From: Clostridium homopropionicum DSM 5847
GTDB taxonomy: Bacteria; Bacillota; Clostridia; Clostridiales; Clostridiaceae
Assembly: GCF_001263795.1 (NCBI RefSeq)
Contig: NZ_LHUR01000024.1
Coordinates: 1-64,000, forward strand
DNA: 64,000 nucleotides
Direction of reading: 5' to 3'
Below are positions 34,704-43,103 of the stretch, in pieces (the first letter of the stretch is position 1; each line of letters starts with the position of its first letter). The notes beneath the pieces are model-generated. The model was not told the DNA's origin, ran no database searches, and worked only from the letters and a program-made list of their open reading frames with translations. A program made the translations under genes and the position numbers.

Positions 34704-34775
34704 GATATCACCTCAATCTTACTACTAAAATCATATTTATAAATTTTTATACTATTATATTACTTTTAAAGGTTG

Positions 34776-36125
34776 CTACCACAAATTACTTATATAACCC
34801 TTATTATTTAGAAATTTTCTAAAGCTTGTCATAGCAGTGTAAGTTGCTAATAGATAAATCATTGAATCATTACCTTTCGAGATTCTATCCAACAGAGAAT
34901 CGTAATCATCACATAATGAAAATCTTTTTTCATTAAATCCTGCTACCTTAAGCCTTATACTTAAATCGTATAAGCGAATTCCTGATAAAATTATGTGTTG
35001 TATAGTATTATTATCAAGGTTCTCAAAACCAACATCCCAGATCCAAGAAACATCAGTGCCATCAGCATAATTATCATTAAGTAATAGGGCTAAGCTTTTA
35101 CTCTTTTTATCCAAATTAATAGAGTTTAATGCTTCGTCAAAACCTGCTGGATTTTTAACTAAAATAATTTTTACATTTTTATCGTTTATTTTAATTAATT
35201 CTTGTCGCCCAAATTTAGAATCTAAGGTTTTTAGAGAATCGTAAATAAATTTATCCTTTACTCCTAGGAGTTTACTAACAGAAAATGCGCATAAAGCATT
35301 GTAGATATTATAGGTCCCAGCTTGATTTATAAAAAATTTTTTATTATCGATTAAAACACAAGATCCATTGCTATCAAGATTAAGTATATTGTTTACGGAA
35401 AAATCAAGTTTAGGTCTTGTGTTACCGCATTTTGGACAATAATAATCTCCTAAATGGTTGTAAATTGTAAAGTTATATATATAAGGCTCACTGCATACTT
35501 TACAAAACTTAGAGTCAAGATTAACACTTGTCTTGTTTGAGTTGCTTGCAGGTGATGAAAAACCGTAATATAGAATTTTGTTAGGTAAGTCCATTTTACC
35601 AAGTAAAGGTTCATCTCCGTTTAAAACTAAGATAGTTTCTGGAGTATTTTTAATACCTTCTACTATTTTACTTAATGTAGTGTTTACCTCTCCATATCTA
35701 TCAAGTTGATCTCTAAATAAGTTTGTAATACAGATCATTTCGGGCTTTACATGTTTTGTAACAAATTTTAAATTAGCTTCATCAACTTCAATAACAGCAT
35801 AGGTATTTTTTGCTTTAGAAAAGAATGAATAATTCTTTAAAAAGCAAGATATTATACCAGTGTATAAATTAGCACCAGTGCTATTTGAAATAACACCAAT
35901 TCCACTATTTTTTAATATTGAATATATCATATTAGTTGTGGTAGTTTTGCCATTTGTCCCTGTTACAAGTATTGCAGTATAGTTTTTTGATATTTTTGAT
36001 AGGATATTTTTATCAAATTTAAGAGCAACTTTTCCAGGAAAGTTTGTGCCACCTTTATATAATTTATTTGAAATAAAAATTAGTAACTTTGAAGTAACTA
36101 TTCCTAATAAAGAAATAAATCTTAT
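34776..36125 (-). CDS. murT: Lipid II isoglutaminyl synthase, MurT subunit
   Basis: A Mur-ligase-type ATP-dependent enzyme, about 449 residues, partner of GatD. GGTNFPGKVAL, VTGTNGKTTTTNMIYSIL (P-loop), NLFRDQLDRYGE, a zinc-finger insert (CKVCSE and YYCPKCGN) and KNPAGFDEALNS are diagnostic for MurT. No ATG, GTG or TTG fits the conserved N terminus. GGAGGTG is correctly spaced from an ATA at 36125 and slightly too close to an ATT at 36131, so I place the start at 36125. The open frame continues to an ATG at 36206, but that one has no ribosome-binding site and adds 27 residues unlike the family. Confidence 0.88.
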   Translation of the reverse strand: MRFISLLGIVTSKLLIFISNKLYKGGTNFPGKVALKFDKNILSKISKNYTAILVTGTNGKTTTTNMIYSILKNSGIGVISNSTGANLYTGIISCFLKNYSFFSKAKNTYAVIEVDEANLKFVTKHVKPEMICITNLFRDQLDRYGEVNTTLSKIVEGIKNTPETILVLNGDEPLLGKMDLPNKILYYGFSSPASNSNKTSVNLDSKFCKVCSEPYIYNFTIYNHLGDYYCPKCGNTRPKLDFSVNNILNLDSNGSCVLIDNKKFFINQAGTYNIYNALCAFSVSKLLGVKDKFIYDSLKTLDSKFGRQELIKINDKNVKIILVKNPAGFDEALNSINLDKKSKSLALLLNDNYADGTDVSWIWDVGFENLDNNTIQHIILSGIRLYDLSIRLKVAGFNEKRFSLCDDYDSLLDRISKGNDSMIYLLATYTAMTSFRKFLNNKGYISNLW

Positions 36126-36287
36126 TTTAATACACCTCCGCCTTATTATAGAATTATGTACTATTTTACAAAAATTATGCAAATGGCTGTAACACAATTT
36201 TATCATGTATGAAAGATGATGGGAATATTTTACATATTATATATTTTCTTTTAAATACTATGAATTTCCACATTATTTATTACTAAA

Positions 36288-36344
36288 AATCAAATAATCC
36301 ATAAATTCTTATTATTAATAATAAAAATTATGGATTATTTGATT
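36288..36344 (-). terminator. Long perfect hairpin between capA and murT
   Basis: AATCAAATAATCCATAA (36288-36304) is perfectly complementary to TTATGGATTATTTGATT (36328-36344), with a 23-base AT-rich loop. It lies 3' of the capA-type gene and upstream of murT. There is no long T-tract. Confidence 0.6.
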
Positions 36345-36386
36345 AATATATGACGTAAAATTTTAAATTTAAATAAGCATATTTTA

Positions 36387-37604
36387 TTAGTTTATAGGAA
36401 TATTATAAAAGTTACCATCTAATTTGAACCCTAAATTTTTAGATAAATTGTTTATTTTGTTTAATAATTCTTCTTTTTTATTTCCTGAAACAGGAGTAGG
36501 TCTGTAATCATTTATATAATTAACTGAAGAAATTTTACAAGGGATAACTTTTAGATCATAAGATTTAAGCATACTATTTTGGGTTTTAAATTTAACCTGA
36601 ACGATCATTGTATCCTTATCGCTAGGATTTTTATTTCCTCCAAAAGAGAAATTACCCATGCTGTAACAAATAATTCGATTTTTATATTTTTCTATTCCTT
36701 GAAGAACATGAGGGTGATGGCCGATTATAAGATCTGCACCATTATCAATAGCAAAATGAGCTAAAGATTTTTGAGTTGAATTAGGCTCATAACTGCCTTC
36801 ATCGCCCCAATGGAAGTTAATAATTATGATACAGTTTTTAGACTTTAACTCTGAGATATCATTCTTTATTTTGTTCTGCAGCTCTTTGCTATTATAGTAG
36901 CCTTTATACCCTAAAAATCCTAGTTTTACACCTTTAACTTCTTCAATCCATGTATTACCTTCTCCAAAGTATTTTATATTTTCTTTTTTTAAAGCCTCTT
37001 TTGTATCTTTAAAACCAATATTTAAGTAATCAAAGATATGATTATTCGATAAGTTTACTCCCTCTATACTTGAAGAGGATAAAATTTTTGCATATTCAGG
37101 TGGAGCTTTAAATGCGAACTGCTTGTCTGCTTTTGTAGAAGAATTTGTAAGAGTACCTTCAAAATTTACTGTTGTAATATCATCACTACTAAATATGGAG
37201 TATACATTTTTAAAAAAATATGAATAATCATTATTATTTTTCTTTAAGACGTGGGGAAGAGAATCTTCATAAGAATATTTGTCATCACTTCCTAAAGTAC
37301 AATCTCCAGTGGAACTTAATAGAATCTCTGTATAAGTAGGTTTCTGGCTGCTTTTCTCTGTATCAACTTTCTTATTAGGTGTAATCATTTTTGTATTATC
37401 TTCAGGTTCCGCATCTTTTAATATGAGGTTTGAAGTTTGAGATTTACCCTTAAACAAGTTTAAGAATAATGAAAAAGTAGTATGTTTACTAGAAAACATA
37501 TATATAGCAAAAGGTAAAGAAATAACTAAAAAGATTATTAATAAGAGCATAAATAGTCTACGTTTCTTTATTTTCCTAGAACGCTTTCTTTTTCTGTTTT
37601 GCAT
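36387..37604 (-). CDS. CapA/PgsA-family protein (poly-gamma-glutamate capsule type phosphoesterase fold)
   Basis: A 405-residue protein with a basic N terminus and one membrane anchor (about 16-36). The PGA_cap domain (about 95-360) is recognised by STGDCTLGSD, NFEGTLTN, NLSNNHIFDY, FHWGDEGSYEPN, GHHPHVLQGIE and YSMGNFSFGG. It has the calcineurin-like fold of CapA proteins. Members are linked to poly-gamma-glutamate capsule, but many clostridial copies stand alone with unknown substrates, and no capBC genes are nearby. The ATG at 37604 follows TTAGGAGGTCGTTAT; an upstream ATG at 37652 would place that site inside the gene. Confidence 0.9.
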   Translation of the reverse strand: MQNRKRKRSRKIKKRRLFMLLLIIFLVISLPFAIYMFSSKHTTFSLFLNLFKGKSQTSNLILKDAEPEDNTKMITPNKKVDTEKSSQKPTYTEILLSSTGDCTLGSDDKYSYEDSLPHVLKKNNNDYSYFFKNVYSIFSSDDITTVNFEGTLTNSSTKADKQFAFKAPPEYAKILSSSSIEGVNLSNNHIFDYLNIGFKDTKEALKKENIKYFGEGNTWIEEVKGVKLGFLGYKGYYNSKELQNKIKNDISELKSKNCIIIINFHWGDEGSYEPNSTQKSLAHFAIDNGADLIIGHHPHVLQGIEKYKNRIICYSMGNFSFGGNKNPSDKDTMIVQVKFKTQNSMLKSYDLKVIPCKISSVNYINDYRPTPVSGNKKEELLNKINNLSKNLGFKLDGNFYNIPIN

Positions 37605-37792
37605 ATAACGACCTCCTAATATCTTACTACAATATTTTAATAGAATTATCATATAATGTCTATTAAATAAAAATTTTCATTCTTGATCTACTCTAAACAG
37701 AACGTAAAATATTTAGGGAAGTAAATTTATAGATTTTTAATATAAAGTTTGATAGAATGATAATTGAAACGTTTAAGAGAGAAGGTGAAATT

Positions 37793-39508
37793 ATGAATTC
37801 AGATATTTTTCAAAAACTAATAGATAAACTTTATAAGTTTAATACTAAGAGAACGGTATATTTTTTGATTACATTACTGTGTGCTCTGATAATTATATTA
37901 GTGTTTTGGATAAATAATCCTAATAGAATAAATAAATATAATTCAGCGTTAAAAGAGAAAGGAGATAAATTCCTTTTTAATGGAGAATATGATAAGGCTA
38001 TAGAAGAGTATTTAAAAATAAAAATAAGTAATTCTAAAGATGGCTCAGAAGAGAGTCTGAAAAATATTCGAATTGCCCAAATTTATGCCTTAAAAGGAGA
38101 CAATGATAATTATAATAAATACATTAATAGCGTTAAGAATTCAAATATAAAGCAGGAACAAGTATTAAGTAAATTAATGTTAGATAGTCTTTTTAATGGA
38201 AGTATAAGTGATAGTTTTAAATATGGAGAAGAAGCGTTAAAAATTAATCCTCAAAACAAAGAAGTTATAAAGTCTATGATAGCTTTATATATTGCAAACA
38301 ATAAAAGAGACCAAGCTGTTAAGCTAATTAAAAATTATCCAGTAGATACTAAGTCCCCGTATGATGTAGCAGAAAACGCTAGAATGCTACTGATAATTGG
38401 AGACATAAATGAAGGCTTAAATCAGTTGAAGAAAGCTTATGATATGGATAAGGATGAATATAAAATTTATGATGTTTTGGCTCAAGAATCTTTATATAAT
38501 AAGGAAAAAATTTTAAAAGCCATAAGTGACCTTTCAATTAAAAATCCAAATGAAACAGCATATAAGATGTGGCTTGCCAAAATTTATTCATTAAATTCAA
38601 CAACTAATGATAAAGCTGAAAAATTAATAAATGAATTGCAAAACAAAGATACTGGAAAGATAGAAATTCAATTAATAAAGGCAGCTGTTCTTCAAAACTC
38701 AAATAAGGTAGAGGAATCAGATAAGTTAATCAAGCAAATAATAACAGAAAATAAAAAAGATTACAGAGCATTTCATAGTGCTGGATGGTTATATTTAAGA
38801 AACGGTGATTTTGATAAAGCTATAGATAACTGCAATAAATCAATTGAACAAAATAAAAACTATCCTGATAATTATGCTTTCTTAATGCCGGAAATTTTAA
38901 AATCAATAGATAAATCACAGAATGCAGGTACGTATTATCAAACTGCAATAGAGAAGGAACCATACAATTATAATATATTAATTAACACTGCAAACTACTA
39001 TGGAAATATAGCAAATAAAATAAGTAAAGCAATAGATCTATATAAATTAGCTAGCCTTATTAATCCAAATGAACCTGAAATTAAATACAACATGGCTTTA
39101 TTATATTTCAATGATGGAAAAGACAATGAGGCTGTACAAGCTCTTAAGGATTGTATAAAGTTAAACAGAAGTTCTTTGAAGTATCATAGAACATTGGGAA
39201 CTATTTACCTTAATATGGGAAAACATCAAGAAGGCATAAAAGAGATAAGAGAAGCATTTAAGTACGACGAAAATGATATTTTAACCTTAAATAATGCAGG
39301 CTGCTATTACATAATATACACTAATGATTTTAATAGGGGATACTATAATTTAAAGAAAGCAGTGGCAGGGATAAATAAGGATACAGATGAATATACCAAA
39401 AGAGTAATAAATGAAAATTACAACAATGTAAAAGCTATTATCGAAAAAATTGAGAAGGGTAAGGGAAATGAATCTATAAAAATTCCAGATTTTAGACTTC
39501 TTTATTAA
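37793..39508 (+). CDS. Membrane-anchored TPR protein
   Basis: A 571-residue protein. A short cytoplasmic N terminus is followed by one membrane helix (about 22-42). The rest is an extended array of TPR units (DKFLFNGEYDKAIEEYLKI, GWLYLRNGDFDKAIDNCNK, NMALLYFNDGKDNEAVQALKDCI, GTIYLNMGKHQEGIKEIREAF). No enzymatic domain is seen. It is probably a scaffold for an envelope protein complex. The ATG at 37793 follows AAGGTGA; the earlier ATG at 37757 has no such site. It is divergent from capA with about 190 bases between the starts. Confidence 0.85.
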   Translation: MNSDIFQKLIDKLYKFNTKRTVYFLITLLCALIIILVFWINNPNRINKYNSALKEKGDKFLFNGEYDKAIEEYLKIKISNSKDGSEESLKNIRIAQIYALKGDNDNYNKYINSVKNSNIKQEQVLSKLMLDSLFNGSISDSFKYGEEALKINPQNKEVIKSMIALYIANNKRDQAVKLIKNYPVDTKSPYDVAENARMLLIIGDINEGLNQLKKAYDMDKDEYKIYDVLAQESLYNKEKILKAISDLSIKNPNETAYKMWLAKIYSLNSTTNDKAEKLINELQNKDTGKIEIQLIKAAVLQNSNKVEESDKLIKQIITENKKDYRAFHSAGWLYLRNGDFDKAIDNCNKSIEQNKNYPDNYAFLMPEILKSIDKSQNAGTYYQTAIEKEPYNYNILINTANYYGNIANKISKAIDLYKLASLINPNEPEIKYNMALLYFNDGKDNEAVQALKDCIKLNRSSLKYHRTLGTIYLNMGKHQEGIKEIREAFKYDENDILTLNNAGCYYIIYTNDFNRGYYNLKKAVAGINKDTDEYTKRVINENYNNVKAIIEKIEKGKGNESIKIPDFRLLY

Positions 39509-39517
39509 AGAAAAAAA

Positions 39518-39530
39518 GGGGACGGTTCAC
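39518..39530 (+). repeat. Family B repeat core, variant, flanking the Y1 transposase
   Basis: GGGGACGGTTCAC differs from the core GGGGACAGTTCTC at two positions. It lies 155 bases beyond the transposase stop and is inverted relative to the copy at 40727 on the other side. Confidence 0.6.
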
Positions 39531-39603
39531 AAGTTTTTATGCATATTGCCACAGATAAAAATTATCTAACCTAATATGTAAAAAAGAATATATATGAGAA
39601 AAA

Positions 39604-39653
39604 TACGTAAAAACAAGCTTTATAATTTTAAAATTATAAAGCTTGTTTACGTT
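39604..39653. terminator. Bidirectional terminator
   Basis: AAACAAGCTTTATAATTTT (39611-39629) and AAAATTATAAAGCTTGTTT (39630-39648) are perfectly complementary; flanking ACGTAA and TTTACGT extend the stem. It serves the convergent TPR and transposase genes. Confidence 0.8.
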
Positions 39654-39684
39654 TAAAGCTATAAAAATATATGTTAGTTTTTGA

Positions 39685-40638
39685 TTAAGGATTAGGACAA
39701 GGTTTATTTAAGCTAGACTCGTTCCATTTTATAAAATCATCAATAGCACTAATGTATTTGGAATTATCTGTGACTAATTTATACCCTTTATCACTTAGCT
39801 GAGATAGAGAAGATAAAGTTAAATTATTTATTACGCTAGTCATATCTACCAGCTTCATATCACAAAGATTTCTCATTAAAAATACACAAATACTCTTAAA
39901 GATTGAAGATGTTCTTTTGAATTTTATATTTAAATGCTGTTTATCAAAGCTGTAATTTTTAGAAACAAACTCAACGATTTCTTTAGGTGAAAAGTCCCTA
40001 ACTAAAGTTTTTTTGTAACTTTTATACTCTGAATGTGGTTCATAGTCTTTTGGAATGCTATTTAAATCAATTTTCTCATTTATACCAATTCTTGATTTAA
40101 CAAAGGACTTATATCTTGAAAGTGATTGAAAGGGATCATTTTTGAAGTAATTCAGTATAAAATCTTTATCCAATATTGAGAAAATGTCTTTAAATTTACC
40201 TAAATATATTCCAAAGCTGGAGTACTTATAATTTTCAACGCAGTTTAAATAGCCTTTTATATCTTTCGGGTTGTTATGAATATAAGCAGAAATATTTATT
40301 ACTGAATCATCTGTATTTGCAAGTTTACTTTTAAATCTATCGCCAAATAAATGTCCATGTCTATTGTATTTTCTATTGAAATATTGTGAGTAGCATTGAT
40401 TGATACAATGCATAAATTTGCTAATATCGGAACCATTTGAATCAATCAAAAAGTGAACGTGATTGCTCATCAAACAATAGGCATAAACTTTAAAGGAAAA
40501 AGCAGCTTTATACTTCTTAACATATTTTAGATAAACATTTTTATCTCTGTCACATCTAAATAAGCTAACCTCTGATATACTTCTTGCCATTATATGATAA
40601 ATACCATTTGATAATTTAATTCTAGCAGATCTTGGCAA
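39685..40638 (-). CDS. REP-associated tyrosine transposase (Y1/IS200-like, RAYT)
   Basis: A 317-residue protein of the TnpA_REP/Y1 family. The HUH motif is LMSNHVHFLID (His-Val-His, metal binding). The region YFNRKYNRHGHLFGDRFKSK contains conserved Tyr/Arg residues typical of RAYTs, and the C-terminal 150 residues form an extra helical DNA-binding part. The TTG at 40638 has AGGAGG eight bases upstream and begins LPRSARIKLSNGIYHIMAR, the usual opening; an ATG at 40689 has no such site. Both flanks carry copies of the GGGGACAGTTCTCA repeat in inverted orientation. RAYTs are thought to mobilise such repeats by single-strand cleavage. The gene is full length, with no sign of decay. Confidence 0.92.
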   Translation of the reverse strand: MPRSARIKLSNGIYHIMARSISEVSLFRCDRDKNVYLKYVKKYKAAFSFKVYAYCLMSNHVHFLIDSNGSDISKFMHCINQCYSQYFNRKYNRHGHLFGDRFKSKLANTDDSVINISAYIHNNPKDIKGYLNCVENYKYSSFGIYLGKFKDIFSILDKDFILNYFKNDPFQSLSRYKSFVKSRIGINEKIDLNSIPKDYEPHSEYKSYKKTLVRDFSPKEIVEFVSKNYSFDKQHLNIKFKRTSSIFKSICVFLMRNLCDMKLVDMTSVINNLTLSSLSQLSDKGYKLVTDNSKYISAIDDFIKWNESSLNKPCPNP

Positions 40639-40726
40639 TCTTAATTCCTCCTTCAGAATAAGTAATATATTAAAATGAATTATATACAAGATTCTATATT
40701 TTTAATCACCGAAATCAATTAAAAAT

Positions 40727-40740
40727 TGAGAACTGTCCCC
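40727..40740 (-). repeat. Family B repeat core flanking the Y1 transposase
   Basis: TGAGAACTGTCCCC on the plus strand, i.e. GGGGACAGTTCTCA on the minus strand, preceded by AAAAAT. It lies 89 bases upstream of the transposase start codon. Confidence 0.8.
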
Positions 40741-40847
40741 AAATTTAACATAGGTTTAAAGCAAAATCAACAATAAAACAATATAATAATGTTATGTGGA
40801 AAGGCATTAAGTTTAACATGAAGTTTAAAAAGGGGATGAAATATAAA

Positions 40848-41693
40848 ATGATAGACTTACACTGTCATACCAATAAATCAGATAATTCAATGAATACTTA
40901 TGAAATATTAAAAATAGCAGAAAAAAGAAGAATAAAATATCTAGCAATAACTGATCACGATACCACATTAGCTATATATGAAGCAATAAGTATTGGTAAG
41001 CAGCTTGGAATAGAAATAATCCCGGGAATAGAAATCTCAGCATTTGACTATTTGACAAATAAAATGGTTCATATATTAGGATATTATATAGATCCTAAAA
41101 GTAGTTTACTGAATTCTTTATGCAAACCAATAATTAAAATGAGAAATGAACTTTCGAAAAGTATTGTAAAACATATGATTGAGTTAGGATATGATATTCA
41201 CTGGGAGTTAGTTAAGAATTATGCTCGAGGCAGCTCTTGTGTAAATAAAAAACACATAATGCAAGCAATACTAGATAAAGGATATAGAGGGGACAGTCCT
41301 AATTATATTTACGATAGAATGCTCCAATTAAATTTAAATGGAGGCATGAAATATTTAGATGTAAATGAAGCTATAAAGGCCATCTCGTTAGCAGGTGGAG
41401 TTCCTGTACTTGCACATCCAGGAGTATTTGATAATTATGACTCAATTGAGAATTTAGTAAAAGTAGGGTTAAAAGGCATAGAAGTTGAACATCCATCTCA
41501 TTCAGAAAGGGATAAGGTAGTTTGCAAATTTTATTGTAGCAAGTTCAATTTGATTGAGACTGGTGGTTCAGATTTTCATGGTATATATGGTGGAGTAAAA
41601 AACTTGCTTGGTTGTAGCAATATTGATTTAGATGTTATTAATCAACTGAAAGATAAGAGCAATTGTGGAACTCATAATTTAAAAGTAGTATAA
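40848..41693 (+). CDS. PHP-domain phosphoesterase (YciV/TrpH-like)
   Basis: A 281-residue cytoplasmic metal-dependent phosphoesterase. PHP motifs in order: DLHCHTNKSDN, ITDHDT, GIEISA, LAHPG and GGSDFHG. These give the expected trinuclear metal site. The overall layout fits the YciV/RNase AM type, which trims 5' ends of short RNAs or hydrolyses 3',5'-nucleoside bisphosphates; which of these it does cannot be told. The ATG at 40848 begins directly at the first motif; earlier in-frame ATGs at 40794, 40818 and 40836 are possible, and the ribosome-binding site AGGGG is 12 bases from 40848. Confidence 0.88.
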   Translation: MIDLHCHTNKSDNSMNTYEILKIAEKRRIKYLAITDHDTTLAIYEAISIGKQLGIEIIPGIEISAFDYLTNKMVHILGYYIDPKSSLLNSLCKPIIKMRNELSKSIVKHMIELGYDIHWELVKNYARGSSCVNKKHIMQAILDKGYRGDSPNYIYDRMLQLNLNGGMKYLDVNEAIKAISLAGGVPVLAHPGVFDNYDSIENLVKVGLKGIEVEHPSHSERDKVVCKFYCSKFNLIETGGSDFHGIYGGVKNLLGCSNIDLDVINQLKDKSNCGTHNLKVV

Positions 41694-41701
41694 GAAATTA
41701 C

Positions 41702-41722
41702 CAGCCATGAGGCTGTTTTTTT
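41702..41722 (+). terminator. Intrinsic terminator after the PHP gene
   Basis: CAGCC, ATGA loop, GGCTG, then seven T's. Confidence 0.82.
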
Positions 41723-41834
41723 ATTATTTAAAGGATAATTAAATGGAGTGGAGAATATTAAGTATAATGTATATAAGATTTTAAATAGGCAAAAGACATG
41801 GAAAGAATAGTAAAAGTAAAGGAAAAGGTACAAT

Positions 41835-42605
41835 ATGAGGAATATTAAGAGTAAAGTTTATATTAGCTTATCAATTTTGTGTATATTATACTACATAATA
41901 CTTATTGGCTTTGGTGGAATAATTAGTTTTTCACTATTTTGGGCATTAGCTGGGGCAGTTTTTTTATTTTTAAGTATAGTTGAGAGAGGTTCAATTACAT
42001 TTTCTTGGAAGATGTTTAAAAGGCTTAAACCAGCATTTTATCTGGGGATTACAATTGTAATAACATCATTCTTAATAATTGAATCTTTAATAATTTATTA
42101 TGGCAGCGATAAAGGTTTTAAAAAAAGTGATTATTTACTTATCTTAGGAGCAGGTTTAAGAGGAGAAACCATGTCTTTAACTCTAACTCAAAGAATGAAT
42201 AAAGCTTTAGAGTATTTAAGAGAACATCCAGATACTAAAATTATTGTATCTGGTGGAAAAGGTACTGGGGAAAGTATTACAGAAGCAGAAGCTATGAAAA
42301 GATTTTTAATTCAAAATGGAGTTGAGGAAAAGTATATTATAAAAGAAGAAAAGTCAACAAATACTGCTGAAAACTTTCAATATTCAAGAGATATTATAAG
42401 GAAAATTGATACAAGAGAAGCTATAAAAATTACTGTTGTTACAACAAATTTTCATATGTTCAGAGCTAAACAATTAGCTGCACAGGTTGGACTTAAGGAT
42501 ATTTATACAGTTCCATCAGATTTGCATTTTATTTTAATACCAAATTATTATGTTAGAGAATATTTAGCAGTAATTAAGTCTTATATATTTGATAGAGTTA
42601 ATTAA
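41835..42605 (+). CDS. YdcF/SanA-like DUF218 membrane protein
   Basis: A 256-residue protein. Three N-terminal membrane helices lie at about 8-28, 35-50 and 65-87. The DUF218 domain follows (about 95-245): YLLILGAGLRGE, IIVSGGKGTGE, STNTAENFQYS and VTTNFHMFRA. DUF218 proteins such as SanA, ElyC and YdcF act at the cell envelope and include proteins tied to vancomycin sensitivity and wall precursor metabolism, but their reaction is not settled. The start follows AAAGGAAAAGGTAC. It stands alone between two terminators. Confidence 0.88.
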   Translation: MRNIKSKVYISLSILCILYYIILIGFGGIISFSLFWALAGAVFLFLSIVERGSITFSWKMFKRLKPAFYLGITIVITSFLIIESLIIYYGSDKGFKKSDYLLILGAGLRGETMSLTLTQRMNKALEYLREHPDTKIIVSGGKGTGESITEAEAMKRFLIQNGVEEKYIIKEEKSTNTAENFQYSRDIIRKIDTREAIKITVVTTNFHMFRAKQLAAQVGLKDIYTVPSDLHFILIPNYYVREYLAVIKSYIFDRVN

Positions 42606-42621
42606 AATAGAAAGAAAGGAA

Positions 42622-42762
42622 GTGAATTTTATTTCATTTAATCTAAGGGCTAAAAGGTGCTATGAGAAGTGCGGCTTCCAAGTTGAAGGAGTACTGAAAG
42701 ATGAAATATTTAAAGAAGGTAAATATTATGATGAAATAATAATATATGCTTTTAGAAAATAA
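42622..42762 (+). pseudogene. C-terminal fragment of a GNAT acetyltransferase
   Basis: A 46-residue frame reads FNLRAKRCYEKCGFQVEGV followed by KDEIFKEGKYYDEIIIYAFRK and a stop. This is the typical GNAT ending (RAxxxYEKxGFxxEGxLR, then YxDxxxM). The first 110 or so residues, including the acetyl-CoA binding loop, are missing and no start codon with a ribosome-binding site precedes it. It is the tail of a deleted gene. A full-length GNAT with a similar ending is at 59585. Confidence 0.78.
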
Positions 42763-42840
42763 TATTTTTGAAATATTAATATTATAGTAAACTAATTAAA
42801 ATGTTGAAATACGAATATATACATATAAAAATATAGAAAT

Positions 42841-42877
42841 ATATCCAATCTTGAAAATAAAAAACGATTGGGTATAT
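42841..42877 (+). terminator. Intrinsic terminator upstream of the tup operon
   Basis: ATATCCAATC pairs with GATTGGGTAT, followed by ATTTTTTC and a longer T-rich run. It isolates the tungstate operon from upstream transcription. The remaining 225 bases to tupA carry only the TGTAT half-sites listed below. Confidence 0.75.
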
Positions 42878-43001
42878 TTTTTCTTTTTTTACCAATAGAC
42901 AAGAATATTATAATTAATAGGATAAAATGTATTCAGATAGTACACAATGGCTGTTCCATTTTGGTGAAAATATATTTAAAATATAATAAAAACTTTTTTG
43001 A

Positions 43002-43058
43002 TGTATTGAAATGATACAATAAAAGGTTTAATATATAATTATAAATCAGAATTGTATC
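43002..43058 (+). promoter_or_regulatory. TGTAT/ATACA half-sites in the tup operon leader
   Basis: TGTAT (43002-43006) and ATACA (43014-43018) form a short inverted repeat with a 7-base spacer. A third TGTATC is at 43053-43058. They surround a TATAAT near 43034 and could be an operator for a metal-responsive regulator. No ModE/TunR-type consensus or Moco/Tuco riboswitch is recognisable. Weak evidence. Confidence 0.3.
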
Positions 43059-43103
43059 AAAATTTGAACAAATCAATTAATTTTCAAAAGAGGAGAGGAA
43101 GTT

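Noticed and set aside
41286-41302. GGGGACAGTCC inside the PHP gene as another family B repeat
   Set aside because: The match stops after nine bases and the codons fit the normal protein sequence (Gly-Asp-Ser-Pro), so it is probably coincidence.
42880-43103. Molybdenum/tungsten cofactor riboswitch before tupA
   Set aside because: The region is AT-rich without the GC-rich conserved stems of that motif.
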